From positions 1 through 45,379 of the forward strand of contig QEUW01000015.1 in assembly GCA_003577005.1 (NCBI GenBank): a DNA stretch of 45,379 bases, written 5' to 3'. Numbering within the stretch: the first letter of the stretch is position 1; every line of letters begins with the position of its first letter. Under the pieces are notes generated by a model that was not told where the DNA came from, did not search any database, and worked only from the letters and a program-made list of their open reading frames with translations. The DNA comes from Chloroflexota bacterium (GTDB taxonomy: Bacteria; Chloroflexota; Anaerolineae; Caldilineales; Caldilineaceae). The position numbers and the translations under genes are program-made. Below, piece after piece: positions 7,693-15,402 of this stretch.

Positions 7693-9519
7693 ATGACAGT
7701 CTTGATGCAAGAATCACCTGCACCCGCTCCAAAGGACTACGTTGTTAATGATTTTAATATCAACGTCGCCACCGCCAACGGCTCCGGCAGCCAGACCAGT
7801 AACAGCCTCCTGATTCGCTCCCTCTTCAAGATGGGCATCCCGGTCACCGGCAAAAACCTCTTTCCCAGCAACATCCAGGGGCTGCCTACCTGGTACAACA
7901 TCCGCCTCAGCCAGGATGGGTATCTGGCGCGGCGCGAGGCGGTCGAGGTGATGATCTGTATGAATGGGGCCACTGTGGCCGAAGATATGGCCAGCGTAGC
8001 CCCAGGCGGTATTATCCTCTATGATGACACGCTTCCGGTTGCTGTGCGGCGTCACGATGTGGAATACTTTCCCATGCCGGTTAAGGCGCTGGTCAAGGAG
8101 GCGGATCTTCCCTTCAACCTGCGCGACTATGTCGCCAACATGGTCTATGTCGGTGTCGCAGCCTACCTGCTCGAAATCGAAATGGATGAGATCAGGGCAG
8201 CTCTAGAGTGGAATTTCAAAGGGAAACCCAAACCTATCGCTTTGAACTGGGAGATGGTGAAACGGTCGTACGAGTGGGCGACGGAGAACCTGGTCAACAA
8301 CCAGCCCTTCCGCGTCGGGCGGCTGAGCGGATTCAACGAAGGCAAAGTGCTTATCGATGGCAATACCGCGGCGGCGCTGGGCGCGCTCTTTAGCGGCGTT
8401 GGCCTGGTTTCGTGGTACCCCATCACACCCTCATCGAGCCTGGCTGAGGCGATCACCGAGTATGCCCCACGGCTGCGCACTGACCCCAACACCGGCAAGG
8501 CAACCTATGCGATCATTCAGGCCGAGGACGAGTTGGCCGCCATTGGCATGGTACTCGGCGCCGGTTGGGCCGGCGCTCGCGCCATGACAACCACCAGCGG
8601 CCCCGGCATCAGCCTCATGGCCGAGTTCGCCGGCTATGCCTACTTTGCCGAAATCCCCTCGGTAATCTGGGACATCCAGCGCATGGGCCCGAGCACGGGC
8701 CTGCCTACCCGCACCAGCCAGGGGGATATCCTTAGTGCCTATTATCTCAGCCACGGCGACACACGCCATATCGTGCTCTTCCCTTCCACACCCAAGGAGT
8801 GCTTTGAGATGGCCGGCACCGCCTTTGACCTGGCCGAGCGGCTCCAGACGCTGGTCTTTGTGCTGAGCGACCTTGATCTAGGGATGAATCTCTGGATCAC
8901 CGACGAGTTCGACTATCCAGACCAACCCTTTGACCGGGGCAAAGTCTTGACAGCAGAAGAGCTCGACGAGCTCAAAGGCGAGTGGGGGCGTTACGTCGAT
9001 GTAGACGGCGACGGCATTCCCTACCGCACGCTCCCCGGCACCCGGCACCGGGCGGCGGCCTACTTTACACGCGGCACCGGCCACAATGCCTATGCCCGCT
9101 ACAGCGAACGCTCTGACGACTGGGAGAATAACCTGATACGGCTGGCGCGCAAGTTTGAGACGGCGCGCAGCCTGGTGCCCGCACCCGTGGTCGATGACGT
9201 GGAAACGGCCAGAGTTGCCATCATCAGCGTGGGCAGCAACGACCCGGCCATCGCCGAAGCGCGCGCCCGCCTGGCCGCCGCCGGGGTCGAGACCAGCTAC
9301 CTCCGCTTGCGGGCGCTGCCGATCAATGAGACCGTGCGCAGCTTTATCGCCGATTATGACCACGTCTTTGTGGTAGAGAACAACTTCGACGGGCAGTTGC
9401 ACAAGATCCTGGTCACCGAGACGCCCGAACACGCGGATAAATTGATCTCGCTTGCCAAGTGCGACGGGCTGCCGCTGTCGGCGCGCTTTATTACGGAAGG
9501 TGTTCAGGAGAGACTGTAA
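7693..9519 (+). CDS. korA: 2-oxoacid:ferredoxin oxidoreductase, fused gamma-alpha subunit
   Basis: The large subunit of a ferredoxin-dependent 2-oxoacid oxidoreductase, which converts a 2-oxoacid such as 2-oxoglutarate and CoA to acyl-CoA, CO2 and reduced ferredoxin in the cytoplasm. The 608 residues begin with a gamma domain (about 18-195) containing GSGSQTSNSLLIRSLFKMG and the following PSNIQGLPTWYNIRLS. The alpha pyrimidine-binding domain follows with YPITPSSSLAEAI, AEDELAAIGMVLGAGWAGAR and TTTSGPGISLMAEF. A C-terminal domain carries the ALPINETVRSF and ENNFDGQL stretch. The start at 7693 follows GGAGGAAGG closely; the frame extends upstream without a better site. korB follows after 90 bases. 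The likely substrate is 2-oxoglutarate, but sequence alone does not exclude pyruvate or branched oxoacids. Confidence 0.92.
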   Translation: MTVLMQESPAPAPKDYVVNDFNINVATANGSGSQTSNSLLIRSLFKMGIPVTGKNLFPSNIQGLPTWYNIRLSQDGYLARREAVEVMICMNGATVAEDMASVAPGGIILYDDTLPVAVRRHDVEYFPMPVKALVKEADLPFNLRDYVANMVYVGVAAYLLEIEMDEIRAALEWNFKGKPKPIALNWEMVKRSYEWATENLVNNQPFRVGRLSGFNEGKVLIDGNTAAALGALFSGVGLVSWYPITPSSSLAEAITEYAPRLRTDPNTGKATYAIIQAEDELAAIGMVLGAGWAGARAMTTTSGPGISLMAEFAGYAYFAEIPSVIWDIQRMGPSTGLPTRTSQGDILSAYYLSHGDTRHIVLFPSTPKECFEMAGTAFDLAERLQTLVFVLSDLDLGMNLWITDEFDYPDQPFDRGKVLTAEELDELKGEWGRYVDVDGDGIPYRTLPGTRHRAAAYFTRGTGHNAYARYSERSDDWENNLIRLARKFETARSLVPAPVVDDVETARVAIISVGSNDPAIAEARARLAAAGVETSYLRLRALPINETVRSFIADYDHVFVVENNFDGQLHKILVTETPEHADKLISLAKCDGLPLSARFITEGVQERL

Positions 9520-9527
9520 GGTTTTTC

Positions 9528-9577
9528 ATCCACAGATTTCACAGATTTCACAGATTTTTTTCTGGCGATTTGTGGAT
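9528..9577. repeat. CACAGATTT triple repeat with partial complementary arm
   Basis: Three perfect 9-base units CACAGATTT (9531-9557) lie between korA and korB. ATCCACA (9528-9534) pairs with TGTGGAT (9571-9577). The second arm is weaker than in the other short-period hairpins of the window. It may tune the korA/korB transcript ratio; this is inferred only from its position. Confidence 0.75.
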
Positions 9578-9609
9578 TCTGCGGTTCTCATCAAAGAGGA
9601 TTTGAACCT

Positions 9610-10662
9610 ATGACCATGACAAAAGCGCGACCCACACCGGCGCCCCGAGCGCCCAAGGTCAATGTGTTGGGTCTGGAAAAGAACGAGTACAAGGGCGGCG
9701 AATCGACGTTGTGCAAAGGCTGTGGGCACGACAGCATCAGCCAGCGCATCATCAACGCCGTGTTTGAGTTAGGCCTGCCCATGTCGCAGGTGATCAAGTT
9801 GAGCGGCATCGGGTGCAGCAGCAAAACGCCCGCATATTTCCTCGGCGCCAGCCACGCCTTCAACGCCGTACATGGGCGCATGCCCTCGGTGGCGACGGGG
9901 GCGCTGGTGGCAAACCGCAGCCTGACAGCCATCGGCGTCAGCGGCGATGGCGATACGGCGTCGATTGGGATCGGCCAGTTCAAACATGCGGTGCGGCGCA
10001 ACGTGCCGGTGGTCTACATCGTCGAGAACAACGGCGTTTATGGCCTGACCAAGGGCCAGTTTAGCGCCACAGCCGATAAGGGACAGACGCTCAAATATGC
10101 CGGCGTTAACAACTTGCCTTCGCTGGACATTTGCATGGAAGCGCTGATCGCCAATGCTACCTTTGTGGCGCGCAGCTTTGCCGGCGACGCCAAACAGATC
10201 GAGGCGTTGCTCAAGGCCGCATTGAGCCATCGCGGCATGGCCGTGCTCGATATCATCAGCCCCTGCGTCACCTTCAACAACGCCGAGACTTCCAACAAGA
10301 GCTATGCCTGGGGCAAAGAGCACGAGATCCCCATCCACGAGCTCAATTTTGTGCCACGGATGGAAGAGATCGAGATCGACGACTACGATGATGAGCGCGA
10401 AGTGCAGCTCCACGACGGCTCGTGGATCAAACTTAAGAAGATCGACGGCGACCACGACCCGACCGACAAGATGGCAGCCTTCCAACTGCTCGAACAGGCG
10501 CACCGCGACCAGAAGTTGCTCACCGGCCTCTTCTACATCAACACCGACCAGCCCGATCTGCTCGAACTGCTCAATCTGGTGGCCCCCCCCCTCGCCCACC
10601 TCCCCGAGCGTGACATCCGCCCCGGCCCCGAAGCCTTACGCCAGATCATGGCAGAACTGTAA
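9610..10662 (+). CDS. korB: 2-oxoacid:ferredoxin oxidoreductase, beta subunit
   Basis: The thiamine-diphosphate and iron-sulfur subunit that works with the korA product. CKGCGH (Cys35, Cys38), IGCSS (Cys69) and PCVTFNN (Cys219) supply the four cysteines expected for the [4Fe-4S] cluster. GDGDTASIGIGQ (about 113-124) and ENNGVYGLTKGQ form the thiamine-diphosphate/magnesium site. At 350 residues it is slightly longer than usual, with a C-terminal extension rich in Asp, Glu and His after about residue 245. The start has AGAGGA upstream. The stop codon at 10660-10662 directly abuts a heptad-repeat hairpin shared with the convergent plsC gene. Confidence 0.93.
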   Translation: MTMTKARPTPAPRAPKVNVLGLEKNEYKGGESTLCKGCGHDSISQRIINAVFELGLPMSQVIKLSGIGCSSKTPAYFLGASHAFNAVHGRMPSVATGALVANRSLTAIGVSGDGDTASIGIGQFKHAVRRNVPVVYIVENNGVYGLTKGQFSATADKGQTLKYAGVNNLPSLDICMEALIANATFVARSFAGDAKQIEALLKAALSHRGMAVLDIISPCVTFNNAETSNKSYAWGKEHEIPIHELNFVPRMEEIEIDDYDDEREVQLHDGSWIKLKKIDGDHDPTDKMAAFQLLEQAHRDQKLLTGLFYINTDQPDLLELLNLVAPPLAHLPERDIRPGPEALRQIMAEL

Positions 10663-10718
10663 GAACGTAGAACGTAGAACGCAGAACAAACACGTTCTAC
10701 GTTCTACGTTCTACGTTT
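10663..10718. repeat. Heptad-repeat hairpin between korB and plsC
   Basis: Eight consecutive heptads fill 56 bases. The left four are variants of GAACGTA and the right four of TACGTTC, its reverse complement in the same register. The stem is about 22 bp with one mismatch. It begins on the base after korB's TAA. On the other strand it contains plsC's TAG (10711-10713) inside the unit AACGTAG. It probably acts as a bidirectional terminator or 3-prime stabiliser; that function is inferred. Confidence 0.92.
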
Positions 10719-11427
10719 CCCTATAGACGCCTCGTAGGTCAGGCGGGAGCAGCGCGGCCAGCGCGAACATGATGCAGTCGGTGTTACAGCGTGCTTCGTT
10801 TGGGTCGTCGGGGTTGCCGGTCACGGTAATCGGTGGTCCAAAGCGGACAATGACCTCAGGGCGGCGGCGTAGTTTGAAGAGGCTTGGCAGAATCTGGGCC
10901 GAGTTGATGACCACGGCGGGGACGACGGGCGCCTGCGCCATCATGGCAATGCGGGCTACCCCGCTTTTGCCGCGGTTGAGTTTGCCAGTGCGGCTGCGCG
11001 TCCCTTCGGGGAACATGCCAAGGACGTGGCCGGCGCGCACCACATCCACCGCAGACTGGATGGCGGTCACATCGCCTTTGCCCCGGTGGACAGGGAAGGT
11101 TCCAACCGCTTCAAAGAGCTTTGTTAGCAGGGGGTGCCAGGCAAAGATTTCGATCTTTGCCATATAGTAAACTTGCCGCGGCGTGGCGTAGCCCAAGACT
11201 ACATAATCTGGCCCCAGCGTATGGTTACAGGCGACAATGCAGCCTCCCGTAGGGGGCACGTGCTCAGCCCCTTCCACACGTAGCCGGCAAAAAAATGGCT
11301 TGATCAGGGTAACTAACAGATAGAAAAACTGCCACAAACGCGAGGCATCTTGCGGGATCTTCACATTCGACTTCCTTGCCGCTGGGTGTGTGGCCGGCCC
11401 GGTTGGGAGCACAGCGTGGGTTATCAA
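10711..11427 (-). CDS. plsC: 1-acyl-sn-glycerol-3-phosphate acyltransferase family protein
   Basis: Transfers an acyl chain to lysophosphatidate to make phosphatidate, at the inner face of the membrane. The 238-residue protein has the acyltransferase box NHTLGPD (His69, Asp74), the second motif TFPVHRGKGD (about 110-119) and the FPEGTRSR motif (139-146), all in the normal order, with a PVVPAVV stretch as the fourth block. A hydrophobic N-terminal helix lies at about 32-46. The assigned start is TTG 11427, which overlaps the TGA of the upstream SirB1-like gene by four bases, the usual sign of translational coupling; GTG 11412 is the alternative. Its stop codon TAG lies inside the korB/plsC heptad hairpin. 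Confidence 0.88.
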   Translation of the reverse strand: MITHAVLPTGPATHPAARKSNVKIPQDASRLWQFFYLLVTLIKPFFCRLRVEGAEHVPPTGGCIVACNHTLGPDYVVLGYATPRQVYYMAKIEIFAWHPLLTKLFEAVGTFPVHRGKGDVTAIQSAVDVVRAGHVLGMFPEGTRSRTGKLNRGKSGVARIAMMAQAPVVPAVVINSAQILPSLFKLRRRPEVIVRFGPPITVTGNPDDPNEARCNTDCIMFALAALLPPDLRGVYRET

Positions 11428-12302
11428 TTGATGCGACGGCGTCTCTCTTCGACCTGCCAGTAAGTCTGAAGAAGCTGCTCATCGTATTGGTCAACGGTCG
11501 GGCGGGCGTCGCCAGTGGCCGGCAGGCCAAAGATGAACGAGAGCCATCCCTTGAGATAAAAATAGCGTTTCAGGTCACGAGCGGCGAACTCCCATTGTTC
11601 GCTATAAAAGTGTAGCAGACCACGTTCCTGCCAGTAGTCCGCATTGGTGGGATCCAACACCAACAGATAGTCAAGCACACGAGCAGCCATCGGATAATCG
11701 CCCCGGCTCAAATAGACATTGCGCAAATTGTTAAGAATTCGCCGCGCCAGCGCCGGTGCAGTGACCGCCTGGTGCGCCTCAGCCGCCAACACAATCGGGC
11801 GCTGGAAAATTTGCGAGAGATAACGGTCGGCGTCGGAACAGTCGATTACCTCGCCGTTGAACAGATCCAGCAGCCAGGCTCCGGCTTCATCCTGGTAGCG
11901 AGCCATAAAGTGGCCGGGAAAACCTACACCGGTGACATCTATCCCCAGCCGCTCGCCGATCGCGATACAGACCAGACTCAACAGAATAGGCAGCCCCACG
12001 CGATCGCGCAGGACGATGTTGAGAAAACTGTTATAGGGGTCGTAGTAATTTTCACGGTTGCCGGTAAAACCAAAATCATACGCCAACACATAGAGAAAGC
12101 GTTCTGCCTGTTCCCGGCCTGGCGGGAGGCCTGCCAGCGCCACCTCCACCTGTGCGGCTAACTCATCCAACTGGCGCAGACAGTGATCAATGTCCAGCAT
12201 TGCATCGGCCATACCGGCGATGGCAAGGGCGAGGTGCTCGGGGCGAGGCATTGGGTGGCGCAACTCTTGCGCAAAGCGCTGGACAAAATTCGTGGCGTAC
12301 AT
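11424..12302 (-). CDS. SirB1-like transglutaminase-fold protein with TPR tail
   Basis: A 292-residue protein of the SirB1/Transglut_core2 group. The core signature is FLNIVLRDRVGLPILLSLVC followed by AIGERLGIDVTGVGFPGHFMAR (about residues 93-133), then the WLLDLFNGEVID segment. The C-terminal third (about 190-265) has TPR-like helices around RNVYLSRGDYPMAARVLDYL and the following repeat. Family members lack the catalytic cysteine of true transglutaminases at the expected place, and I see none here, so enzyme activity is doubtful. It sits 12 bases after the DUF6909-like gene and overlaps plsC by four bases, inside a minus-strand operon. The biochemical role of the family is unknown. Confidence 0.82.
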   Translation of the reverse strand: MYATNFVQRFAQELRHPMPRPEHLALAIAGMADAMLDIDHCLRQLDELAAQVEVALAGLPPGREQAERFLYVLAYDFGFTGNRENYYDPYNSFLNIVLRDRVGLPILLSLVCIAIGERLGIDVTGVGFPGHFMARYQDEAGAWLLDLFNGEVIDCSDADRYLSQIFQRPIVLAAEAHQAVTAPALARRILNNLRNVYLSRGDYPMAARVLDYLLVLDPTNADYWQERGLLHFYSEQWEFAARDLKRYFYLKGWLSFIFGLPATGDARPTVDQYDEQLLQTYWQVEERRRRIN

Positions 12303-12314
12303 TGTGCGTAAGGT

Positions 12315-14081
12315 TCAAATTGGCTCCTCGACACTCCGCAAATCGGCGCCCGTTCGCTTCTGAAGCCGCGCAACCTCGTTGGCAAGGATGCGGCGCAAGA
12401 TGGCAATGGTAGCGCCGTAGGTAGCATCCACCCCAAAGTAGAGCAGACTTTTGCTCAAGAGCGACTGGCGCCGGCTGATCGGTGTATCGCTGGCGTAGTG
12501 GATCAGGCCAATCTCGTAAGGTGCGTTGATAAAGAGGTTGACGATCTCGTTGAGCGGATAGCGGCGCGGGTAGACATCTTCATAGATAGCGCTCAGATAC
12601 GGCCCTGCCTCCATCTCAATGTCGGTATAGCCCTCTTCATAAAATACATTCATAAAGCGGCGATTCTGCAAGATCGTGCCGCGCACGGTCACGGCCTTTT
12701 GGTTGTCCAATACGGTGCCAAAATTGAGAAAGGGCGTCACATCTTGCGCCGAAAAACAGTTGCGAAAGAGATAGGAGTTGCGCGAGTGCTCATCGTACAC
12801 CACATTGGGGATCATCACATCGCCGATACGGGCGTTGAGTGTCGCCGCCTTGCCCAGGATGTAGACACCTAGGATGGCGCCGCCCGCTGTGCTCACCTGG
12901 CTAAAGACATGGTAGGCCGCCATACCCAGCGGATAATCGATATTCAAGATGAGCGCATCACTCTCTTTGAGTGTGTCATACGCCTCGTCGCTCAGCTCGC
13001 GCAGGCGCGGGTCAAACTGGCTGGGGTCAAGGCGGCTAACCTCGATTACCTGGGCCTCTACATCGAGACAGTGCGGGTCGCTGACCCGCGTGATCCCCAC
13101 AACAGACTCACGTTGGTGCAACTCGGCTAGCAAACCTTGTTGGGTTACATAATAGCGGAGCGCATAGTAGAGCAGATTGTTGAGCTGGCCGCCATCACCC
13201 GCAGGCAGTTGGCGATACTCATCGAGCAGCCCTTCGGGGTTGTGACGGGCGATAAAGTCGATGATTTGATCCTGATGGTGGGCGGCAAACCCATTGATCA
13301 GGTTGACAACACTATGGGTGTTGCTGCTGATAAAATAGATCGGGCGTGTCGCCAGTGCGCCGTGGTTCGCCTCATCTACTTTGCCCCACCAATACTGGAC
13401 GCTGCGCCGGTAGTCGCTGAGCCCGCTCCCCAGTACCTTGACGCGCCAATCCATATGCTGTTGGGCGGCAAGTTGGAAATTGCGCAGCAAATTTGGCCCC
13501 CGCCAGACCTGCGCCAACTTGTCAAAGTCGGCCCGATCCAGCGCGAGCGCCTCGCGCACCATGCCAAGCAGGACCGGCGCTCGTTCGACTTCGCTTTCAT
13601 CGTAGGCCAACAGTTCTGCCCGCAGTTGGCCGCTGTTGAGTCGCCGGTGGATCTTGTTCCACTCGATCTGGAGCGTGGTCAAACAGGGGATCAGGTCGTC
13701 GATGTCGCTCACGCTGGCTACATTCGCCGCCAGTGTGCCGCTCCCGGCATCAAAATAAAACTTGCGCCGCCGGGCGCGCGCCCGCACCGGGTGCCATTGT
13801 TCTACCGGATACCCTTCGCGACGAAAAACATCTTCCATCTGGCCGAGCACGATCAACGACGCATCGAGGACGGCTTCAGGCAAGCGCAAGGCTGAATAGA
13901 CCAAAGCCGATACATCGATCTCCGGGCTGTGGGCCTGCTGGTGCAGGCTTGAATTCATAGCCGCATGGGTCTCTTCCAGACTGCGGATGCGGATGGGCGC
14001 GCTGCTCCGCAACAACGAATAGTAGGTGCGGATATACAGCTCGATCTCTTCGCTTTGGACAACAGGCATCGTGCGAACCAT
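12315..14081 (-). CDS. DUF6909-like protein with nucleoside-phosphorylase-like C-terminal region
   Basis: A 588-residue protein I can place only tentatively (the DUF6909 name is from memory). The N-terminal 200 or so residues are helical, with SSLHQQAHSPEIDVSALVYS near the start. From about residue 300 it changes character: a GITRVSDPH strand, an ALILNIDYPLGMAAYHV segment, then ILGKAATLNARIGDVMIPNV, TVRGTILQNRRFMN and YTDIEMEAGPYLSAIYE. The GDVMIP loop and the IEMEAGPY segment resemble the iGDvviP and vDMEaag motifs of purine and uridine phosphorylases, suggesting a domain related to the PNP/UDP superfamily (inference). The start at 14081 follows GAGGTGA with a five-base gap; the GTG at 14090 lies within that site. 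It is second in the operon DUF72, this gene, sirB1, plsC. Confidence 0.75.
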   Translation of the reverse strand: MVRTMPVVQSEEIELYIRTYYSLLRSSAPIRIRSLEETHAAMNSSLHQQAHSPEIDVSALVYSALRLPEAVLDASLIVLGQMEDVFRREGYPVEQWHPVRARARRRKFYFDAGSGTLAANVASVSDIDDLIPCLTTLQIEWNKIHRRLNSGQLRAELLAYDESEVERAPVLLGMVREALALDRADFDKLAQVWRGPNLLRNFQLAAQQHMDWRVKVLGSGLSDYRRSVQYWWGKVDEANHGALATRPIYFISSNTHSVVNLINGFAAHHQDQIIDFIARHNPEGLLDEYRQLPAGDGGQLNNLLYYALRYYVTQQGLLAELHQRESVVGITRVSDPHCLDVEAQVIEVSRLDPSQFDPRLRELSDEAYDTLKESDALILNIDYPLGMAAYHVFSQVSTAGGAILGVYILGKAATLNARIGDVMIPNVVYDEHSRNSYLFRNCFSAQDVTPFLNFGTVLDNQKAVTVRGTILQNRRFMNVFYEEGYTDIEMEAGPYLSAIYEDVYPRRYPLNEIVNLFINAPYEIGLIHYASDTPISRRQSLLSKSLLYFGVDATYGATIAILRRILANEVARLQKRTGADLRSVEEPI

Positions 14082-14105
14082 AGCGCTCACCTCACCACAT
14101 AGTAT

Positions 14106-14155
14106 AGATGAGAGGATGACCGGATGACAAGATATCCAGTGACCGGATCAATAAG
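14106..14155. repeat. Degenerate octad direct repeats between DUF72 and the DUF6909-like gene
   Basis: On the minus strand, units related to CATCCGGT and CATCCTCT recur with a period of 8 over about 50 bases. A full complementary arm is not evident, so this looks like a decayed or one-armed member of the short-period repeat class. Confidence 0.45.
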
Positions 14156-14179
14156 CGGTGGCCATCCCGCCAGATCCGT

Positions 14180-15031
14180 TCAAAACAATGATAACTGCCC
14201 TGGCTCGGCCGGGGGGGAAGCTGCCGGCGGCCAGGGAGCAAGTGGAACCAACGGCGCCAGCCGCTCTTCCAGCCGGCGGACGCTGGCGGGTGAGTGACCC
14301 TCATAGGGGTTGTGCATGTAGCCATAGATGTCGAGATTGCTGCCGTGCCAGTACGCCAAGCGCTCTGCCCACTGTTCCAATTGGGCATCGCGCGGGGCGG
14401 TGATTTCGGCATCGCCCTTTGGCCCATTTTTGTCATCGCCGATCCAGCGGATCAGAACAAACGCTGGGGCGCTGCCCTGCTGCACCAGCTCATCCCAAAC
14501 CGGAAAGAGATCGGGCGAGCCGACACGATCCACGATCACCAGGGCAAAGCCTCGCTCGGCCAGAAAGCGAGCAAAGGCCAGGGTCATCAGGTCACGGGCG
14601 CGCACTTCGACGGCGATACGCAACTCGCCACCGTGAAGCGCTAGCCAGTCAAGATAGGTCGCCAACGTCTTGCCGTAGCGCTGGCGGGAGAAGTCGGGGG
14701 GAAGCTGCAAAAAGGCTGGCGCGGCCGCCGGCCCCAGCGCCCGCAGCACATCGAGAAAGGCGATCGTCTCCTCTTCGCAGTTGAGCAGCCGCTTTTCATG
14801 GCTGATGGCGCGCGGAAACTTGAGGCAAAAGGTAAAGCCGGGCGGCACACTCTCGACCCAGTTGACCAACGTCGCCGGACGGGGAAGACCGTAAAAACTG
14901 GTGTTTGTCTCTACGGTGCGAAAATGGCCGGCATAGTAGACCAGTTGCTCATTCTTTGGCAACCCCTCGGGATAGAAAACGCCACGCCACCCATCGAATT
15001 GCCATGAAGATGTCCCCAGGTTGATCGGCAT
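14180..15031 (-). CDS. DUF72 domain protein (YecE-like)
   Basis: A 283-residue protein of the DUF72/YecE family, a TIM-barrel-like fold of unknown function. The hallmark opening GTSSWQFDGWRGVFYPEG (residues 6-23) is followed by YYAGHFRTVETNTSFYGLP, TFCLKFPRAISHEKRL, AFLQLPPDFS and a late YWHGSNLDIYGYMHNPYEGH block, all in the usual order. The length is normal. The start ATG at 15031 is the first in frame after the upstream gene-free region. It is the first gene of the minus-strand operon that runs to plsC, and it is divergent from the first ammonium transporter. YecE proteins often sit beside nucleic-acid or lipid genes, but the activity is not known. Confidence 0.92.
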   Translation of the reverse strand: MPINLGTSSWQFDGWRGVFYPEGLPKNEQLVYYAGHFRTVETNTSFYGLPRPATLVNWVESVPPGFTFCLKFPRAISHEKRLLNCEEETIAFLDVLRALGPAAAPAFLQLPPDFSRQRYGKTLATYLDWLALHGGELRIAVEVRARDLMTLAFARFLAERGFALVIVDRVGSPDLFPVWDELVQQGSAPAFVLIRWIGDDKNGPKGDAEITAPRDAQLEQWAERLAYWHGSNLDIYGYMHNPYEGHSPASVRRLEERLAPLVPLAPWPPAASPPAEPGQLSLF

Positions 15032-15244
15032 TGTGCGTTTTGCCTCACTTTCTTGGCTAAATTCAGCCGTAGCACCCTGCTGCTTGAGTTACCTTGCTAG
15101 AGATTGTAGAGGGTTGCATACAGACGTAGCCCATTCGCAAGTGGGCGTGTGAGTACTGGATATAAAAATCGACAACATACACTAAATTACAATGACAAAT
15201 GAACCACCGGCTATGCGAGGTGCTCCCCCTGTCCTCATCATTAT

Positions 15245-15259
15245 TGTGCAAATTGCACA
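15245..15259. promoter_or_regulatory. TGTGCAA-A-TTGCACA palindrome
   Basis: A perfect 15-base palindrome about 103 bases upstream of the amt -35 box. The same half-site recurs upstream of the kinase (16908-16914, 16961-16967) and in altered form upstream of the second amt, so it may be an operator for a nitrogen-related regulator. Confidence 0.55.
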
Positions 15260-15347
15260 TAGAAAACGCTCGTCTGTACGCATATCATGATGGTGGCCGA
15301 TTTGTGAAGAAAAATACAAGTCGTGTCATTGTATCCTTACAGCCAGG

Positions 15348-15376
15348 TTGCGATTCTGCAGCCAAGTCATTGTAAT
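15348..15376 (+). promoter_or_regulatory. Candidate promoter of the first ammonium transporter gene
   Basis: TTGCGA (15348-15353), a 17-base spacer and TGTAAT (15371-15376). Transcription would begin near 15383, giving a leader of about 20 bases before the ATG at 15403, with a GAGGAGA ribosome site in it. The -10 box overlaps the second copy of the GTCATTGTA repeat; the copies are 41 bases apart, about four helical turns. Confidence 0.5.
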
Positions 15377-15402
15377 CGTACAACGGTTGAGGAGAAAACC
15401 CG

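Larger units (their letters stand above)
15032..15402. other. 371-bp divergent region between DUF72 and amt
   Basis: An AT-rich, gene-free spacer. It contains the perfect palindrome TGTGCAA-A-TTGCACA (15245-15259), a 9-base direct repeat GTCATTGTA at 15325 and 15366, and a promoter for the ammonium transporter (15348-15376). Confidence 0.7.

Noticed and set aside
13137..13895. A 252-residue plus-strand frame inside the DUF6909-like gene
   Set aside because: Antisense shadow of a long minus-strand gene that has a good start and ribosome site.
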